DNA from: Lachnospiraceae bacterium
GTDB lineage: Bacteria > Bacillota > Clostridia > Lachnospirales > Lachnospiraceae
NCBI GenBank assembly: GCA_021203205.1
Contig: JAJQBQ010000018.1
Span: 110,033 to 174,032 of the forward strand
Length of the DNA: 64,000 nucleotides
Reading direction: 5' to 3'
Part shown: positions 1 to 7,534 of the stretch, piece by piece
How the letters are laid out: every line of letters begins with the position of its first letter
Position numbering within the stretch: position 1 is the stretch's first letter
Program-made: the position numbers and the translations under genes
Notes under the pieces: generated by a model
What the model was told of the DNA's origin: nothing
The model's database searches: none
What the model saw: the letters and a program-made list of their open reading frames with translations, nothing else

Positions 1-34
1 TTTTAAAACATCAGACAGTGGACTTGAACAAACC

Positions 35-1645
35 TTACAGAACTTCAATCAGACACCTGTGAACCTTGTCCTTTTTATAATATCCAATCCCGACTCCAAG
101 GATCCGTCCGATTGTCTTCGGCTGCTCGCCGAGTTTCCCCTGAAACTTCTGCGCATATTTCTTATCCCTGATCTGCCGTAAAGCGGTTTCCGGGGAATCG
201 TCGACCTTTAGCTCCAGTATGATCCCGTCGTCAGAACGATTGTATGGATAAAAAATATAGTCCACATATTCTACACCGGCCAGATCTTCCCGTTGCATAT
301 CATATTTGTTCCGCGCGGCAAGATAAGCGAGTTTCACGCTTCCGGAGAGTTCTGCTTCATCACTGTATGACTTCAGGGGTGACTCGGAATTATGGACAAA
401 TGCGAGAACGTCGCTGATGGTATCCGTATCTCCGTCATAAGTTGCCTTTAATATACGCAGAGATTCCCGCTCCAGCTCACGCATGTAGTTAAAGCGTGGC
501 TCTGTCTGAATGATTTTATCAAACTCCATATGAAGTTCCCGGTTCGGGATCCGCACACTGCCGCCAAAATAATTCAGATATCCATAAACTGTCATCACGG
601 ACAGAATCTCATCTCGTTTCGTCAATACAGAAGCCGTGGAGGCATATTCGGAAACATCTGTCTGCACCGGCTCATCCGCAGCCAGGAGGATAATCGCGTC
701 CCTCACGCCATCCGTATCGTTTAAGACGTAATCCTTAAGCTCGTTATATTCGCCGGCCTTCGCCCAGTAGTTTTTCAGCTGATTTCTCGTAAGGGCAGAG
801 ACGACAGAGTTTGGATTGTACAAACTGCCGCCGTTTTCCCTGTGGTATCCGTCGTACCAGTCGGTCAGATCTTTGCGGGAAATGGCAGGGGAGGTTTCGC
901 GCTGCAGGTAGCGCTGGTAAAGCTCATCGACCTCCGCGTCAGTAAAACCGAAATATTCACTGAAACGGTCGCTGTTCGCCATGTTGTATTCGTCAAAATG
1001 GTTCATAGTGTCACTGGCTGAGTATTTTTTGATCGGCAGGACGCCGGTAAGATAGGTCAGCGCAACGTAAGCGCGTCCCTTTGTCAGGTCGCCGAGAAAA
1101 GAGGTAAACTTTCCGCGATCCGCATCCGTAAAATAACTTCTGTGGAAGATATAGTCCCACTCGTCAAAAATCAGAATAAAGCGTTCTCCCAGGTGCTTTC
1201 GCGTAATATTGCGCAGCATGGATCCGATGGTGTCGCCGCTGCGGTTTCGCACATCCGGATAGGCTTCGGTCAGGTCATCCGCCAGCCCTTCTTCAAAATA
1301 GTGGATATACTGGTCATAGGAGGTGCATTCTCTGGGTCCTTTGCTGAAATCGACATAAATCACATTATGCCGATTCAGGTGTTCCCTGTATCCCGGGTAA
1401 GCAGCGATCTTAAGCTTCGAGAAGACATCGCCTGCGTCTGCGCCTTTGCCGAAAAAGGCACCGATCATGGATGCCATAACGGATTTCCCAAAACGTCTGG
1501 CTCTGGTGACGGAAATATTGCTTCCTTCCTGCTCTACGAGCGGAAATAATTCCAGCAAAAACTCGGTTTTGTCTATAAAATAAGGTTTCGCCGTTTCGCG
1601 GCGGTAAAGATCGAGAATGTCTTCGGAATTCAGATAATAGCCCAT
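35..1645 (-). CDS. AAA-ATPase-like protein with C-terminal PD-(D/E)XK nuclease-like domain
   Basis: A 536-residue protein. The N-terminal third has the degenerate nucleotide-binding signature of the AAA-ATPase_like family (RARRFGKSV near residue 48, where a P-loop would sit) and a hydrophobic strand ending in IFDEWD (Walker B-like). The C-terminus has the PDDEXK_9 pattern: Y-DYIFYP, then IILELKVDD, then ALRQI. The start is chosen at 1645 because GGAGGTGA lies 9 nt upstream. The family is abundant and multicopy in anaerobic Firmicutes and Bacteroidetes, and its biological role is not established. A second full member lies at 34722-36317, and a short remnant seems to lie near 2004-2024. Transcription is leftward and the gene appears monocistronic. 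Family assignment is confident; nuclease or ATPase activity is inferred only. Confidence 0.85.
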   Translation of the reverse strand: MGYYLNSEDILDLYRRETAKPYFIDKTEFLLELFPLVEQEGSNISVTRARRFGKSVMASMIGAFFGKGADAGDVFSKLKIAAYPGYREHLNRHNVIYVDFSKGPRECTSYDQYIHYFEEGLADDLTEAYPDVRNRSGDTIGSMLRNITRKHLGERFILIFDEWDYIFHRSYFTDADRGKFTSFLGDLTKGRAYVALTYLTGVLPIKKYSASDTMNHFDEYNMANSDRFSEYFGFTDAEVDELYQRYLQRETSPAISRKDLTDWYDGYHRENGGSLYNPNSVVSALTRNQLKNYWAKAGEYNELKDYVLNDTDGVRDAIILLAADEPVQTDVSEYASTASVLTKRDEILSVMTVYGYLNYFGGSVRIPNRELHMEFDKIIQTEPRFNYMRELERESLRILKATYDGDTDTISDVLAFVHNSESPLKSYSDEAELSGSVKLAYLAARNKYDMQREDLAGVEYVDYIFYPYNRSDDGIILELKVDDSPETALRQIRDKKYAQKFQGKLGEQPKTIGRILGVGIGYYKKDKVHRCLIEVL

Positions 1646-1675
1646 GGCAGCAGGTCACCTCCCGGATAAAATGTC

Positions 1676-1689
1676 ATTTCATATGAAAT
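1676..1689. promoter_or_regulatory. Perfect 14-bp palindrome upstream of the AAA-ATPase-like gene
   Basis: ATTTCATATGAAAT is a perfect dyad about 30 bp upstream of the start codon at 1645. Its position suits an operator, but no regulator can be assigned. Confidence 0.35.
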
Positions 1690-1872
1690 ATCAATGCCGA
1701 GAATAGCACAACTAATCAGATTTGACAAGGAATTTTAGGAACAAGGGAGTCTTTACTTTGATGCTGCGGATTTCAGTACTGAAAGTTGAATTTGTGCTGA
1801 ACCGGCCATTTCTTTTTGTAATCACCAGCGGGTATGCGGAGCTGTTTGCGGGGGTAGTGAATCAGCTGCAGT

Positions 1873-1938
1873 AAAGTCGTTGGCAAAATGTGAGAGAGTG
1901 AGCCAAAAGTCGTTGGCAAAATATGAAAGACTGCAATC
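1873..1938. repeat. Two tandem copies of a 33-bp unit
   Basis: AAAGTCGTTGGCAAAAT occurs at 1873 and again at 1906, each followed by TGARAGA. The unit lies in the gene-poor 1646-2068 interval, where I see no convincing complete gene. Confidence 0.6.
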
Positions 1939-1997
1939 CGGCAGAGAAATTCGTCTGTCAGGTTGCGGCCTCCAGTGCTTATACAAGTGAAGATTTT

Positions 1998-2030
1998 GCA
2001 TGGTTTTATCCGTAAAATAAGGCTTTGCCG
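1998..2030 (-). pseudogene. Possible fragment of an AAA-ATPase-like gene
   Basis: Read on the minus strand, this stretch encodes AKPYFTDKT. That closely matches AKPYFIDKTEF near the N-terminus of the neighbouring protein (35-1645). The reading frame on both sides does not continue the family pattern. I infer a remnant of an extra copy, but the match is only about nine residues. Confidence 0.3.
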
Positions 2031-2041
2031 ATATCGGCAAA
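2024..2041. promoter_or_regulatory. Perfect 18-bp palindrome, candidate operator of the Fic gene
   Basis: TTTGCCGATATCGGCAAA is a perfect dyad. The half-site TTTTGCCGATA recurs at 2075-2085, inside the spacer of the promoter at 2069-2097. Two sites around one promoter, ahead of a gene with an N-terminal helix-turn-helix, suggest autoregulation. This is inference. Confidence 0.5.
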
Positions 2042-2068
2042 AAACACGAACCAATAATGCAAATCACA

Positions 2069-2097
2069 TTGATATTTTGCCGATAAGCTGATATACT
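2069..2097 (+). promoter_or_regulatory. Sigma-A-type promoter of the Fic gene
   Basis: TTGATA (2069-2074), a 17-bp spacer and TATACT (2092-2097) lie 24 bp before the start codon at 2121. The spacer contains the GCCGATA half-site. Confidence 0.6.
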
Positions 2098-2120
2098 TAT
2101 AAAAGAGTGAGGTATATCGC

Positions 2121-3014
2121 ATGAATTATTTGAGCGTTGCCGAGGTGGCAAAAAAATGGAATATGTCGGAGCGCAGCGTCAGGAATTACTGTGCACAGGG
2201 GCGCATCCCTGGCGCTTTTCTGACAGGCAAAACCTGGAATATTCCGGAATCTGCAGGGAAGCCTGCGCGCGCAAATGTGCAGAAGGCAAAACCGAAAACA
2301 TTGTCGGAGGTTTTGAAAAGTGAGAAGCAGGAAAAAATAAAGGGCGGAATTTATCATAAGGTTCAGGTGGAACTGACCTACAACTCGAACCATATGGAGG
2401 GGAGCAGGCTTACGCAGGAACAGACCCGCTATATTTATGAAACAAACACCATCGGCGTGGATGCGGATGGTGTAAATGTGGATGATATTCTGGAGACAGT
2501 AAACCATTTTCGCTGTATTGATTTGATCCTGGATGATGTCAATATGCCGGTGAGTGAAAAGCTGATAAAGCAGCTTCATTTTATTCTGAAAACCGGAACC
2601 CTGGGCAGCAGAAAGGAGTGGTTTGCGGTGGGAGACTACAAGAAGCTTCCGAACGAGGTGGGAGGACGAAAAACTGCGTCTCCGGAAGAAGTGCGCGCAA
2701 AGATGAAGCAGCTCATTGCCGAATATAACGTCACAAAATCCAGGTCTTTTGAGGAAATACTGGACTTCCATTATCAATTCGAACGGATACACCCATTTCA
2801 GGATGGCAACGGACGTGTAGGGCGCCTGATCATGTTTAAGGAATGCCTTAGGAATGATATCGTACCGTTTATCATCGAGGATGATTTAAAGATGTTCTAC
2901 TATCGCGGACTGGCGAACTGGGAGAGCGAGCGGGGGTATCTTATGGATACATGCCTGACAGCGCAGGATCGGTTTAAGGCTTGTCTTGACTATTTTCATA
3001 TAGCGTATAAATAG
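2121..3014 (+). CDS. Fic family protein with N-terminal excisionase/MerR-like helix-turn-helix
   Basis: A 297-residue protein. Residues 1-45 resemble a helix-turn-helix of the excisionase/MerR type (LSVAEVAKKWNMSERSVRNY, then GRIPGAF). The Fic core carries the full active-site motif HPFQDGNGRVGR (His224 to Arg235), so AMP or another nucleotidyl group could be transferred to a protein target. An inhibitory-helix motif of the form [S/T]xxxE[G/N] is present upstream of the core (SNHMEG, residues 89-94). That fits a class II Fic enzyme, where the glutamate blocks ATP until relieved. The likely promoter carries palindromic sites, so the protein may bind its own control region. The target is unknown. 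No antitoxin-like gene adjoins it, consistent with built-in inhibition. Confidence 0.9.
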   Translation: MNYLSVAEVAKKWNMSERSVRNYCAQGRIPGAFLTGKTWNIPESAGKPARANVQKAKPKTLSEVLKSEKQEKIKGGIYHKVQVELTYNSNHMEGSRLTQEQTRYIYETNTIGVDADGVNVDDILETVNHFRCIDLILDDVNMPVSEKLIKQLHFILKTGTLGSRKEWFAVGDYKKLPNEVGGRKTASPEEVRAKMKQLIAEYNVTKSRSFEEILDFHYQFERIHPFQDGNGRVGRLIMFKECLRNDIVPFIIEDDLKMFYYRGLANWESERGYLMDTCLTAQDRFKACLDYFHIAYK

Positions 3015-3280
3015 AGCTGTAATGACAAAAGAAAAATCCTGTGATAAGATAAGAAATATAGAATCCCTGATGGGATAGAAATATAAGAAATGCTGTGGAA
3101 GAAAGCGGTGAAGGTCGATGCGGTTATTATTAACATGAACAGGAAACAGGAGCGTAAGCATATTATAATCTTCCTTATAAACCTCGTCCTCAATAATTGT
3201 CTTTAGCATTTCAGGCACATTCACTCCGGTCATCGCGGATGGACAGATGCCTGTTTTTGCCCGGACAGCACGCACCTCTT
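3015..3280. other. Interval downstream of the DUF6088-type gene, no convincing gene
   Basis: A leftward frame begins with GTG at 3284 and overlaps the stop of the 3281-3910 gene (GTGA). It runs through this interval into the fic coding region, ending at 2886. In the DUF6088/AbiEi family the next gene is often a nucleotidyltransferase-type toxin, but I do not recognise one. The frame is unusually rich in F, I and L and overlaps fic antisense, so if a toxin gene was here it is lost or truncated. Confidence 0.35.
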
Positions 3281-3910
3281 TCACAAGGAGATGAAATTTA
3301 GCATCCCCATTTCATACATGTTTTTATAAATTTTATCCGGATAGAAAGGTAACCAGGGTTTCAGGTTTGAAAAACCCATGCCCAGTTCTTTCATATATGC
3401 CAAAATACGCCTTAGCTGTGCATCCGGATCGCTTTCAGAGAAATAATCAATATCTTTTATGAGATCCAAAAGCTGCAACTCACGATAGTTATCCTCGGTT
3501 ACTGTTACCCGTGGCTTTTTTAATATCACTGTTGAAGCTGCAAGTTTTACCTCACGGTAGTCACTGGTTGCCTTGTTTGTAACAATTTCGCATTTTGCGG
3601 ATAACTGGGTTGTGAGACCCAATTGGTTGGCAAAGGTCAATGCACCAATATAGCCGCACCTTGTTCCGTTTTCGGTCAGATATTTCTGCTCAATTACTTT
3701 TTCTCTTGACAGCGTAGATCCTGACTTAAAGATAGTTTTTGTCGGGATGAAATAGATACCCGTATCATATCTTTTCAGCAATCCCTGATCTGTCAGCTTT
3801 TTCACCTGCTGTCGGATATAGTTCATGGTCATGCCCTTGTATTGAATATTTGAAATAAATATTGGTTCGTTTACACCGTAGGTTTTCAGCAGATAATCGT
3901 ACAGTTCCAT
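3281..3910 (-). CDS. DUF6088 / AbiEi-type winged-helix protein (possible type IV antitoxin)
   Basis: A 209-residue protein. The N-terminus is a winged-helix-like domain (FISNIQYKGMTMNYIRQQVK, then LTDQGLLKRYDTGIY). The following segment (YIGALTFANQLGLTTQ) is typical of AbiEi-like antitoxins annotated as DUF6088. The start is supported by GGAGG 5 nt upstream of ATG at 3910. In known systems such a protein represses its own operon and counters a nucleotidyltransferase toxin encoded downstream. Here the downstream interval (3015-3280) holds no recognisable toxin, so this looks like an orphan or decayed half of a pair. Family assignment is from motif memory; the antitoxin role is inferred. Confidence 0.7.
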   Translation of the reverse strand: MELYDYLLKTYGVNEPIFISNIQYKGMTMNYIRQQVKKLTDQGLLKRYDTGIYFIPTKTIFKSGSTLSREKVIEQKYLTENGTRCGYIGALTFANQLGLTTQLSAKCEIVTNKATSDYREVKLAASTVILKKPRVTVTEDNYRELQLLDLIKDIDYFSESDPDAQLRRILAYMKELGMGFSNLKPWLPFYPDKIYKNMYEMGMLNFISL

Positions 3911-4000
3911 TTCAGCCTCCTTTGCAAAAATATTTCAGCAATGCACCACTTCACATTTATTACAAGCCGCATTAGCATATCTTGCAAGTACTTTTTTCAG

Positions 4001-4045
4001 AAGGTGAAACATTTCCCACGTTTCATTTGCTTATTTATCAGAGGA
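4001..4045 (+). promoter_or_regulatory. ECF-type promoter copy A (before the lipoprotein gene)
   Basis: A 45-bp element matches copy B at 4834-4878 in 36 of 45 positions. It starts AAGGTGAAACATTT, a classical ECF -35 (TGAAAC plus T-run). It has a shared ATTTGCTTA about 14 bp after TGAAAC at the expected -10, and ends AGAGGA. Since copy B stands before an ECF sigma gene, I infer both are bound by that sigma factor. Confidence 0.7.
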
Positions 4046-4108
4046 TGAGCTTTATTCGAGTAAGTGCAGCCATGGCAACTCGAAAAACAAGGTGATAAGG
4101 AGGCAAAT

Positions 4109-4690
4109 ATGAAAAGAAAATTATTTTTCCGGATGCTTGTGATGGCAATTATGCTACTTGCGCTATGTTGCGTCGGCTGCGGCGATGAGGATTGGGAGGA
4201 TCACAACAGTTCCGGTACGGAGGAAGGAAATCCGGAAGCGGATGGTGATACATCGACTGTGCTCCGATCTTCCGGGGATTCCGAAGATGTGGAGCAGACA
4301 GGAAACAGTCTGTTTACCGATGATTTTTTTGAGGATGTGGTACTCATCTACACCACGCGAGGCGATGTGGTTACCGGAGATCAGGTCAAACCGGTAATCG
4401 AGTTCCTAAAGGGGCTTTCGCTCACCGAGACCGATGATCATCTGTCTACAACCACAGAGGACGGTGAATTGCTCTATGGTGGCACTGCTATAACTTTTCG
4501 AAAGTCGAATGGTTATGATATAACTTTTCTTGTGGATGGATACGGAAAACTTACATGTGTAAGCTACACCTCTTATGCAGAAACATTTAGCTATATAGCT
4601 GATGTCAGCGTCAGTGATGACGAAAGCTTTCTTGGTATGCTTGGAGAGGCGTTCGATCAGGGAATGGAGATGGACGAAACCGAAAGCTGA
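4109..4690 (+). CDS. Lipoprotein, probable member of the adjacent ECF regulon
   Basis: A 193-residue protein. The start at 4109 is preferred because AAGGAGG lies 6 nt upstream and it gives a clean lipoprotein signal: MKRK, a hydrophobic run, then lipobox LCCVGC (lipidated Cys near residue 24). The next 60 residues are an acidic, Ser/Thr-rich linker. The remainder (DDFFEDVVLIYTTRGDVV onward) is a compact soluble domain I do not recognise. It would be anchored to the outer face of the membrane. The upstream 45-bp element is nearly the same as that before the ECF sigma gene, so the lipoprotein is probably switched on with it, perhaps as sensor or effector. A terminator follows at 4764-4793. Confidence 0.75.
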   Translation: MKRKLFFRMLVMAIMLLALCCVGCGDEDWEDHNSSGTEEGNPEADGDTSTVLRSSGDSEDVEQTGNSLFTDDFFEDVVLIYTTRGDVVTGDQVKPVIEFLKGLSLTETDDHLSTTTEDGELLYGGTAITFRKSNGYDITFLVDGYGKLTCVSYTSYAETFSYIADVSVSDDESFLGMLGEAFDQGMEMDETES

Positions 4691-4763
4691 ATCCATAAGG
4701 GCTTCATGATGAGAGTTGAGCCGGAATTACAGACATCATTAAAAAATAAAATTATCTGTCCAT

Positions 4764-4793
4764 GCGGGAGCGTCAGAAGATGCTCCCGCTTTT
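4764..4793 (+). terminator. Rho-independent terminator after the lipoprotein gene
   Basis: GCGGGAGC (4764-4771) pairs with GCTCCCGC (4782-4789), followed by TTTT. Confidence 0.8.
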
Positions 4794-4833
4794 CCATATA
4801 CTTCTGCCTGAAAATCTGCTATTATTTTCGCGT

Positions 4834-4878
4834 AAGGTGAAACATTTTCCGCACATGATTTGCTTACATACCAGAGGA
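4834..4878 (+). promoter_or_regulatory. ECF-type promoter copy B (autoregulatory, before the ECF sigma gene)
   Basis: This is the partner of copy A, with the same AAGGTGAAACATTT start and ATTTGCTTA core. The terminal AGAGGA here forms part of the sigma gene ribosome binding site, so the transcript leader would be very short. Confidence 0.7.
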
Positions 4879-4888
4879 GGCAAGCGCC

Positions 4889-5446
4889 ATGGAACGCGAT
4901 TTTGAAGAGCTCGTCAAAACATACGGAAAAACCATATATCGATGCGCCTGGTCTTACTGCAGGTCAAACGCGGACGCGGAGGACATCACGCAGCAGGTGT
5001 TTTTGTACTATCTGCAGAAGAAGCCTGTATTTCATGATGAACAGCATGAGCGGGCCTGGTTCCTGCGTGTGACGATGAATTTGTCGAAAAACCATCTGAA
5101 TTCCTGGTGGAACCGCCATACGGAAGGGTTCGCGGAGGAAAAACCAGACGAAAATTCCGGCGACAGAGGGAAAAGGGCATCTGTCGGGAATGCAAGCCCG
5201 AACCCCGGTCATAAGGATTTGAACCGGTCGTCCGGAACCGGAAGCCCGGAAGAAGTGGCGGAGGGCATGGAGCTATGGGAGCTCGTGTGCAAACTCCCGG
5301 AAAATTATCGAAATGTGATTTTCCTGTATTATATGGAAGGATATTCCGTGAAGGAGATCAGCCGAATCCTGGGGCAGAAGGGCGCGACGGTCCGCACCTG
5401 GATGGCGAGAGCGCGGCATATGCTGAAAAAGATGCTGGAAGAATGA
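4889..5446 (+). CDS. ECF-family RNA polymerase sigma factor
   Basis: A 185-residue protein with the two-domain ECF layout. Region 2 is at about residues 5-70 (FEELVKTYGKTIYRCAWSYC, NADAEDITQQVFL, RAWFLRVTMNLSKN). Region 4 is at about 125-185 (LPENYRNVIFLYYMEGYSVK, EISRILGQKGATVRTWMARA). The inter-domain linker (residues 79-124) is longer than usual and made of charged, Gly/Ser/Asn-rich sequence, one of several such segments in the window. AGAGGAGG precedes ATG at 4889. The probable anti-sigma gene follows after 8 bp. The TGAAAC-type element upstream suggests autoactivation. Confidence 0.92.
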   Translation: MERDFEELVKTYGKTIYRCAWSYCRSNADAEDITQQVFLYYLQKKPVFHDEQHERAWFLRVTMNLSKNHLNSWWNRHTEGFAEEKPDENSGDRGKRASVGNASPNPGHKDLNRSSGTGSPEEVAEGMELWELVCKLPENYRNVIFLYYMEGYSVKEISRILGQKGATVRTWMARARHMLKKMLEE

Positions 5447-5454
5447 GGTGCAAT

Positions 5455-6360
5455 ATGAATAAAAAAGAATTTAAAGAGAAGATGGAAAAGTTACGATTTG
5501 CGAAAGAGCAGATCTCGCCGTCCGATGAGATGTTAGAGCAGTGGTCTAAGCTGCAGGATGGAGAAAGCGGAATCGCCGGTGCCAGAGCATCGGATGGAGA
5601 AAAGGGACTTTTTTTAAGAATCGCATCTATGGCAGCGGCTCTCGCGCTGGTGGTGACGGCCGTGGCTGTGACCGGCTATCTGGTTTCCCGCAATGGTGGG
5701 AACTCAGATTCAGAGATAAATGGGTCAATCGAGGGTATAAATGCAGGGACGGCAGTTGTGGACGGTGCTTCGGACGGTGTATCGGATGGCGCTACAGAGG
5801 GCACTTTGGATGATACTTCTGACGGCGCTTCGGATGATACAGATACATTAGATGTTACGTTTGGCCAATCGGCGGAGACGTCGGACGGGGAAAATGAAGG
5901 AGAGGAGGATCCGGGCGATGCCACAGAGGGGAAGAACTTTGGAGTTGCAGATTCCGAAGCAGATGGTTCCACCGGCATGACAGAGCTAATCAGCGGTTAT
6001 GGAGACGGGAACAATTACCTTGACCTGACATCCGGCGACTTTGCGATTGTAAGCGGATATGCTGTTTGCTCCGACGCGCTGCGAGATGCCATGGAAGCGT
6101 ATGGCGATACGGTCTTGTATCGTGTCGTGGTTTGTCTATTCGAAAATGGCGTGGCGACCGGAAACGGGAGGGCAGAAGCAAACCGGCTTGAGGAAGAAGG
6201 GTATACGGTTGCTTACGAGACATTCACGGATGGGAATGGCGTGAGCACGGAATGGCTCACAATCCACGCAACCCTGGAGCAGATTGAGAAATTTGCTGTG
6301 AGTGATGCGTATGGATATATGCTGTGCCTTTATGAAGAGGTCGTCGGCTGCGATTCGTAA
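5455..6360 (+). CDS. Probable membrane anti-sigma factor of the ECF operon
   Basis: A 301-residue protein starting at ATG 5455, 8 bp after the sigma stop; a longer in-frame start inside the sigma gene is unlikely. The N-terminal about 55 residues are charged and helical (KKEFKEKMEKLRFAKEQISP), as in the cytoplasmic sigma-binding part of such proteins. One transmembrane segment follows at about residues 58-80 (RIASMAAALALVVTAVAVTG). The external part opens with a low-complexity stretch of Asp-Gly-Ala-Ser units (about 95-150). It ends in a domain of about 130 residues with DFAIVSGYAVCSDALRDAME and VLYRVVVCLFENG, which I do not recognise. Position and topology indicate a sensor that holds the sigma factor until an envelope signal arrives; this is inference. 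Confidence 0.75.
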   Translation: MNKKEFKEKMEKLRFAKEQISPSDEMLEQWSKLQDGESGIAGARASDGEKGLFLRIASMAAALALVVTAVAVTGYLVSRNGGNSDSEINGSIEGINAGTAVVDGASDGVSDGATEGTLDDTSDGASDDTDTLDVTFGQSAETSDGENEGEEDPGDATEGKNFGVADSEADGSTGMTELISGYGDGNNYLDLTSGDFAIVSGYAVCSDALRDAMEAYGDTVLYRVVVCLFENGVATGNGRAEANRLEEEGYTVAYETFTDGNGVSTEWLTIHATLEQIEKFAVSDAYGYMLCLYEEVVGCDS

Positions 6361-6402
6361 TGGGAAAATGAATTTTTTAAAAAAATTCGCTCTGCATTTG
6401 AC

Positions 6403-6431
6403 TTGCTTTTGTACGCACAAACGTGTATAAT
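6403..6431 (+). promoter_or_regulatory. Promoter and possible operator of the RelB/ParE module
   Basis: TTGCTT (6403-6408), a 17-bp spacer and TATAAT (6426-6431). The spacer contains the small dyad TTGTACGCACAA, a plausible antitoxin binding site. Confidence 0.6.
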
Positions 6432-6464
6432 AGCTCAAAATAAATCTGAAAGGAGCGATGAATC

Positions 6465-6746
6465 ATGGCAGCAAAATCAGCCAATTTATATGCACGTATT
6501 GAGCCGGAAGTAAAAGAGCAGGCAGAGGGAATTTTATCGGCGTTAGGTATTCCTGCCTCGAATGCAATTAATATGTTTTATAAACAGATTATTCTTCACA
6601 GAGGACTTCCTTTCGAAGTAAAATTACCGAGTGTACGTCCTGTGGATGTCAGCACCCTGACTGAGACGCAGATAAATGCAGAGCTGGAGAAAGGATATGA
6701 GGATCTGCAAAACGGAAGTACCAGAACGGCAAGAAGTGTATTCTAA
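6465..6746 (+). CDS. RelB/DinJ-family antitoxin, C-terminus cut short
   Basis: A 93-residue ribbon-helix-helix antitoxin: AAKSANLYARIEPEVKEQAE, then ILSALGIPASNAINMFYKQI, then LPFEVKLP, all typical of RelB/DinJ. A good ribosome binding site (GAAAGGAG) precedes ATG. The protein stops at TARSVF. Relatives normally continue about ten residues to an acidic end, and the next gene has lost its beginning, so a deletion seems to have removed the antitoxin tail and the toxin start together. DNA binding should be intact. Confidence 0.85.
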   Translation: MAAKSANLYARIEPEVKEQAEGILSALGIPASNAINMFYKQIILHRGLPFEVKLPSVRPVDVSTLTETQINAELEKGYEDLQNGSTRTARSVF

Positions 6747-6940
6747 GTCTTGACCATATGCCGGAGCGTTTCCGCAAATATGAAAAGGAGCCGTGGAAAA
6801 GCAGAGGGCTTCATGTGGTTCCGGTAGATAATTATCTTGTTTTCTATATCGTAGATGGCAGCTTAAAAGTAGTCACGGTTATCAGAGTTATGTATGGCGG
6901 AAGGAATGTTGATGCGCAGTTAGAAAATCGTACAAATTAG
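6740..6940 (+). pseudogene. RelE/ParE-family toxin lacking its N-terminal part
   Basis: The frame reads ILSLDHMPERFRKYEKEPWK, then GLHVVPVDNYLVFYIVDG, then KVVTVIRVMYGGRNVDAQL. This is the C-terminal 60-65 residues of a RelE/ParE-type toxin; relatives have about 40 further residues in front. The frame is open upstream but becomes antitoxin coding sequence in another phase, so the head is missing rather than mis-started. The fold would be incomplete, so the module is probably harmless. Confidence 0.75.
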
Positions 6941-6951
6941 CAAAGGATGTA

Positions 6952-7119
6952 TTACGAAAAGGATATTAAGGACCAGTCGCAAAAGAAATTGTCCATTTTG
7001 CGACTGGTTCTTAATATTCTGCGATTTTTTGTGATGAGACATGCGCATACAACACACAGCACAAGCATGCCGATGAGGAATGCCAGACTGTGTCTGGTAA
7101 TGAAACGGGAAATTTTCAT
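6952..7119 (-). CDS. Small single-span membrane peptide (55 aa), unrecognised
   Basis: AAAGGAGG lies 11-12 nt upstream of ATG at 7119. The product begins MKISRFITRHSLAFLIG and continues with a hydrophobic span to about residue 28, then a basic tail. The last third is encoded by the inverted repeat at 6961-7019, so the true end may be an accident of that element. It lies downstream (leftward) of a HicB remnant. It could be a genuine small membrane protein or a chance frame. Confidence 0.4.
   Translation of the reverse strand: MKISRFITRHSLAFLIGMLVLCVVCACLITKNRRILRTSRKMDNFFCDWSLISFS
6961..7019. repeat. Near-perfect 24-bp inverted repeat
   Basis: The arm at 6961-6984 pairs with 6996-7019 with one mismatch across an 11-nt loop (core ACCAGTCGCAAAA / TTTTGCGACTGGT). 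There is no run of T after it on either strand, so it may be a miniature element or a processing hairpin rather than a terminator. Confidence 0.6.
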
Positions 7120-7172
7120 TATGTAAAAGAACCTCCTTTGTTCTCTCCTTGACATTTTTACTTCATGTGCAG

Positions 7173-7209
7173 AAAAGGCGAGAGCAGTTGACAATGCTCG
7201 CGCCTTTTT
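7173..7209. terminator. Hairpin terminator
   Basis: AAAAGGCGAGAGCA (7173-7186) pairs with TGCTCGCGCCTTTT (7195-7208) with one mismatch, with T-runs on both sides, so it could act in either direction. Confidence 0.6.
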
Positions 7210-7228
7210 ACGTGTTATTTCGTAAAAC

Positions 7229-7375
7229 TTACGAAAATCGTTCCAATAAACCCTCCTGCAGCACCTGAGAGTAGTTAATTCCCTTTTTATCAGCCAGATT
7301 GGCCATCCACGCCGGGAGAGAAACATTCTTTCGCACTGCTCTGGTGTCAATGGATGCGCGGTAAGCGTCAAGAGG
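7229..7375 (-). pseudogene. HicB antitoxin C-terminal fragment
   Basis: On the minus strand, 48 codons read LDAYRASIDTRAVRKNVSLP, then AWMANLADKKGINYSQVLQ, then EGLLERF and stop. This is the C-terminal DNA-binding part of HicB and closely parallels the intact HicB at 17220-17621 (TVRKNITIPAWL, NLNFSKILQ). A TGA codon lies directly before the first preserved codon and no start is possible, so the N-terminal half is gone. No HicA toxin is next to it. Confidence 0.8.
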
Positions 7376-7441
7376 TCAATTATAAAATTTGAATAAAAAA
7401 AATTAACAGGATGGGAAGAATCTTAAAAGTTAGATTTACCG

Positions 7442-7469
7442 TTGAAATCGACTGTCCCGGTGCTAAAAT
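7442..7469 (+). promoter_or_regulatory. Promoter of the first GT8 gene
   Basis: TTGAAA (7442-7447), 16-bp spacer, TAAAAT (7464-7469) with an extended -10 TG; it ends 65 bp before the start at 7535. Confidence 0.5.
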
Positions 7470-7534
7470 ATGTGGCCAAAAGGAGGAGTGCCTCTTAAAA
7501 AACGATCGGGAAGGGATTTTAATCAGGAAGGGTT

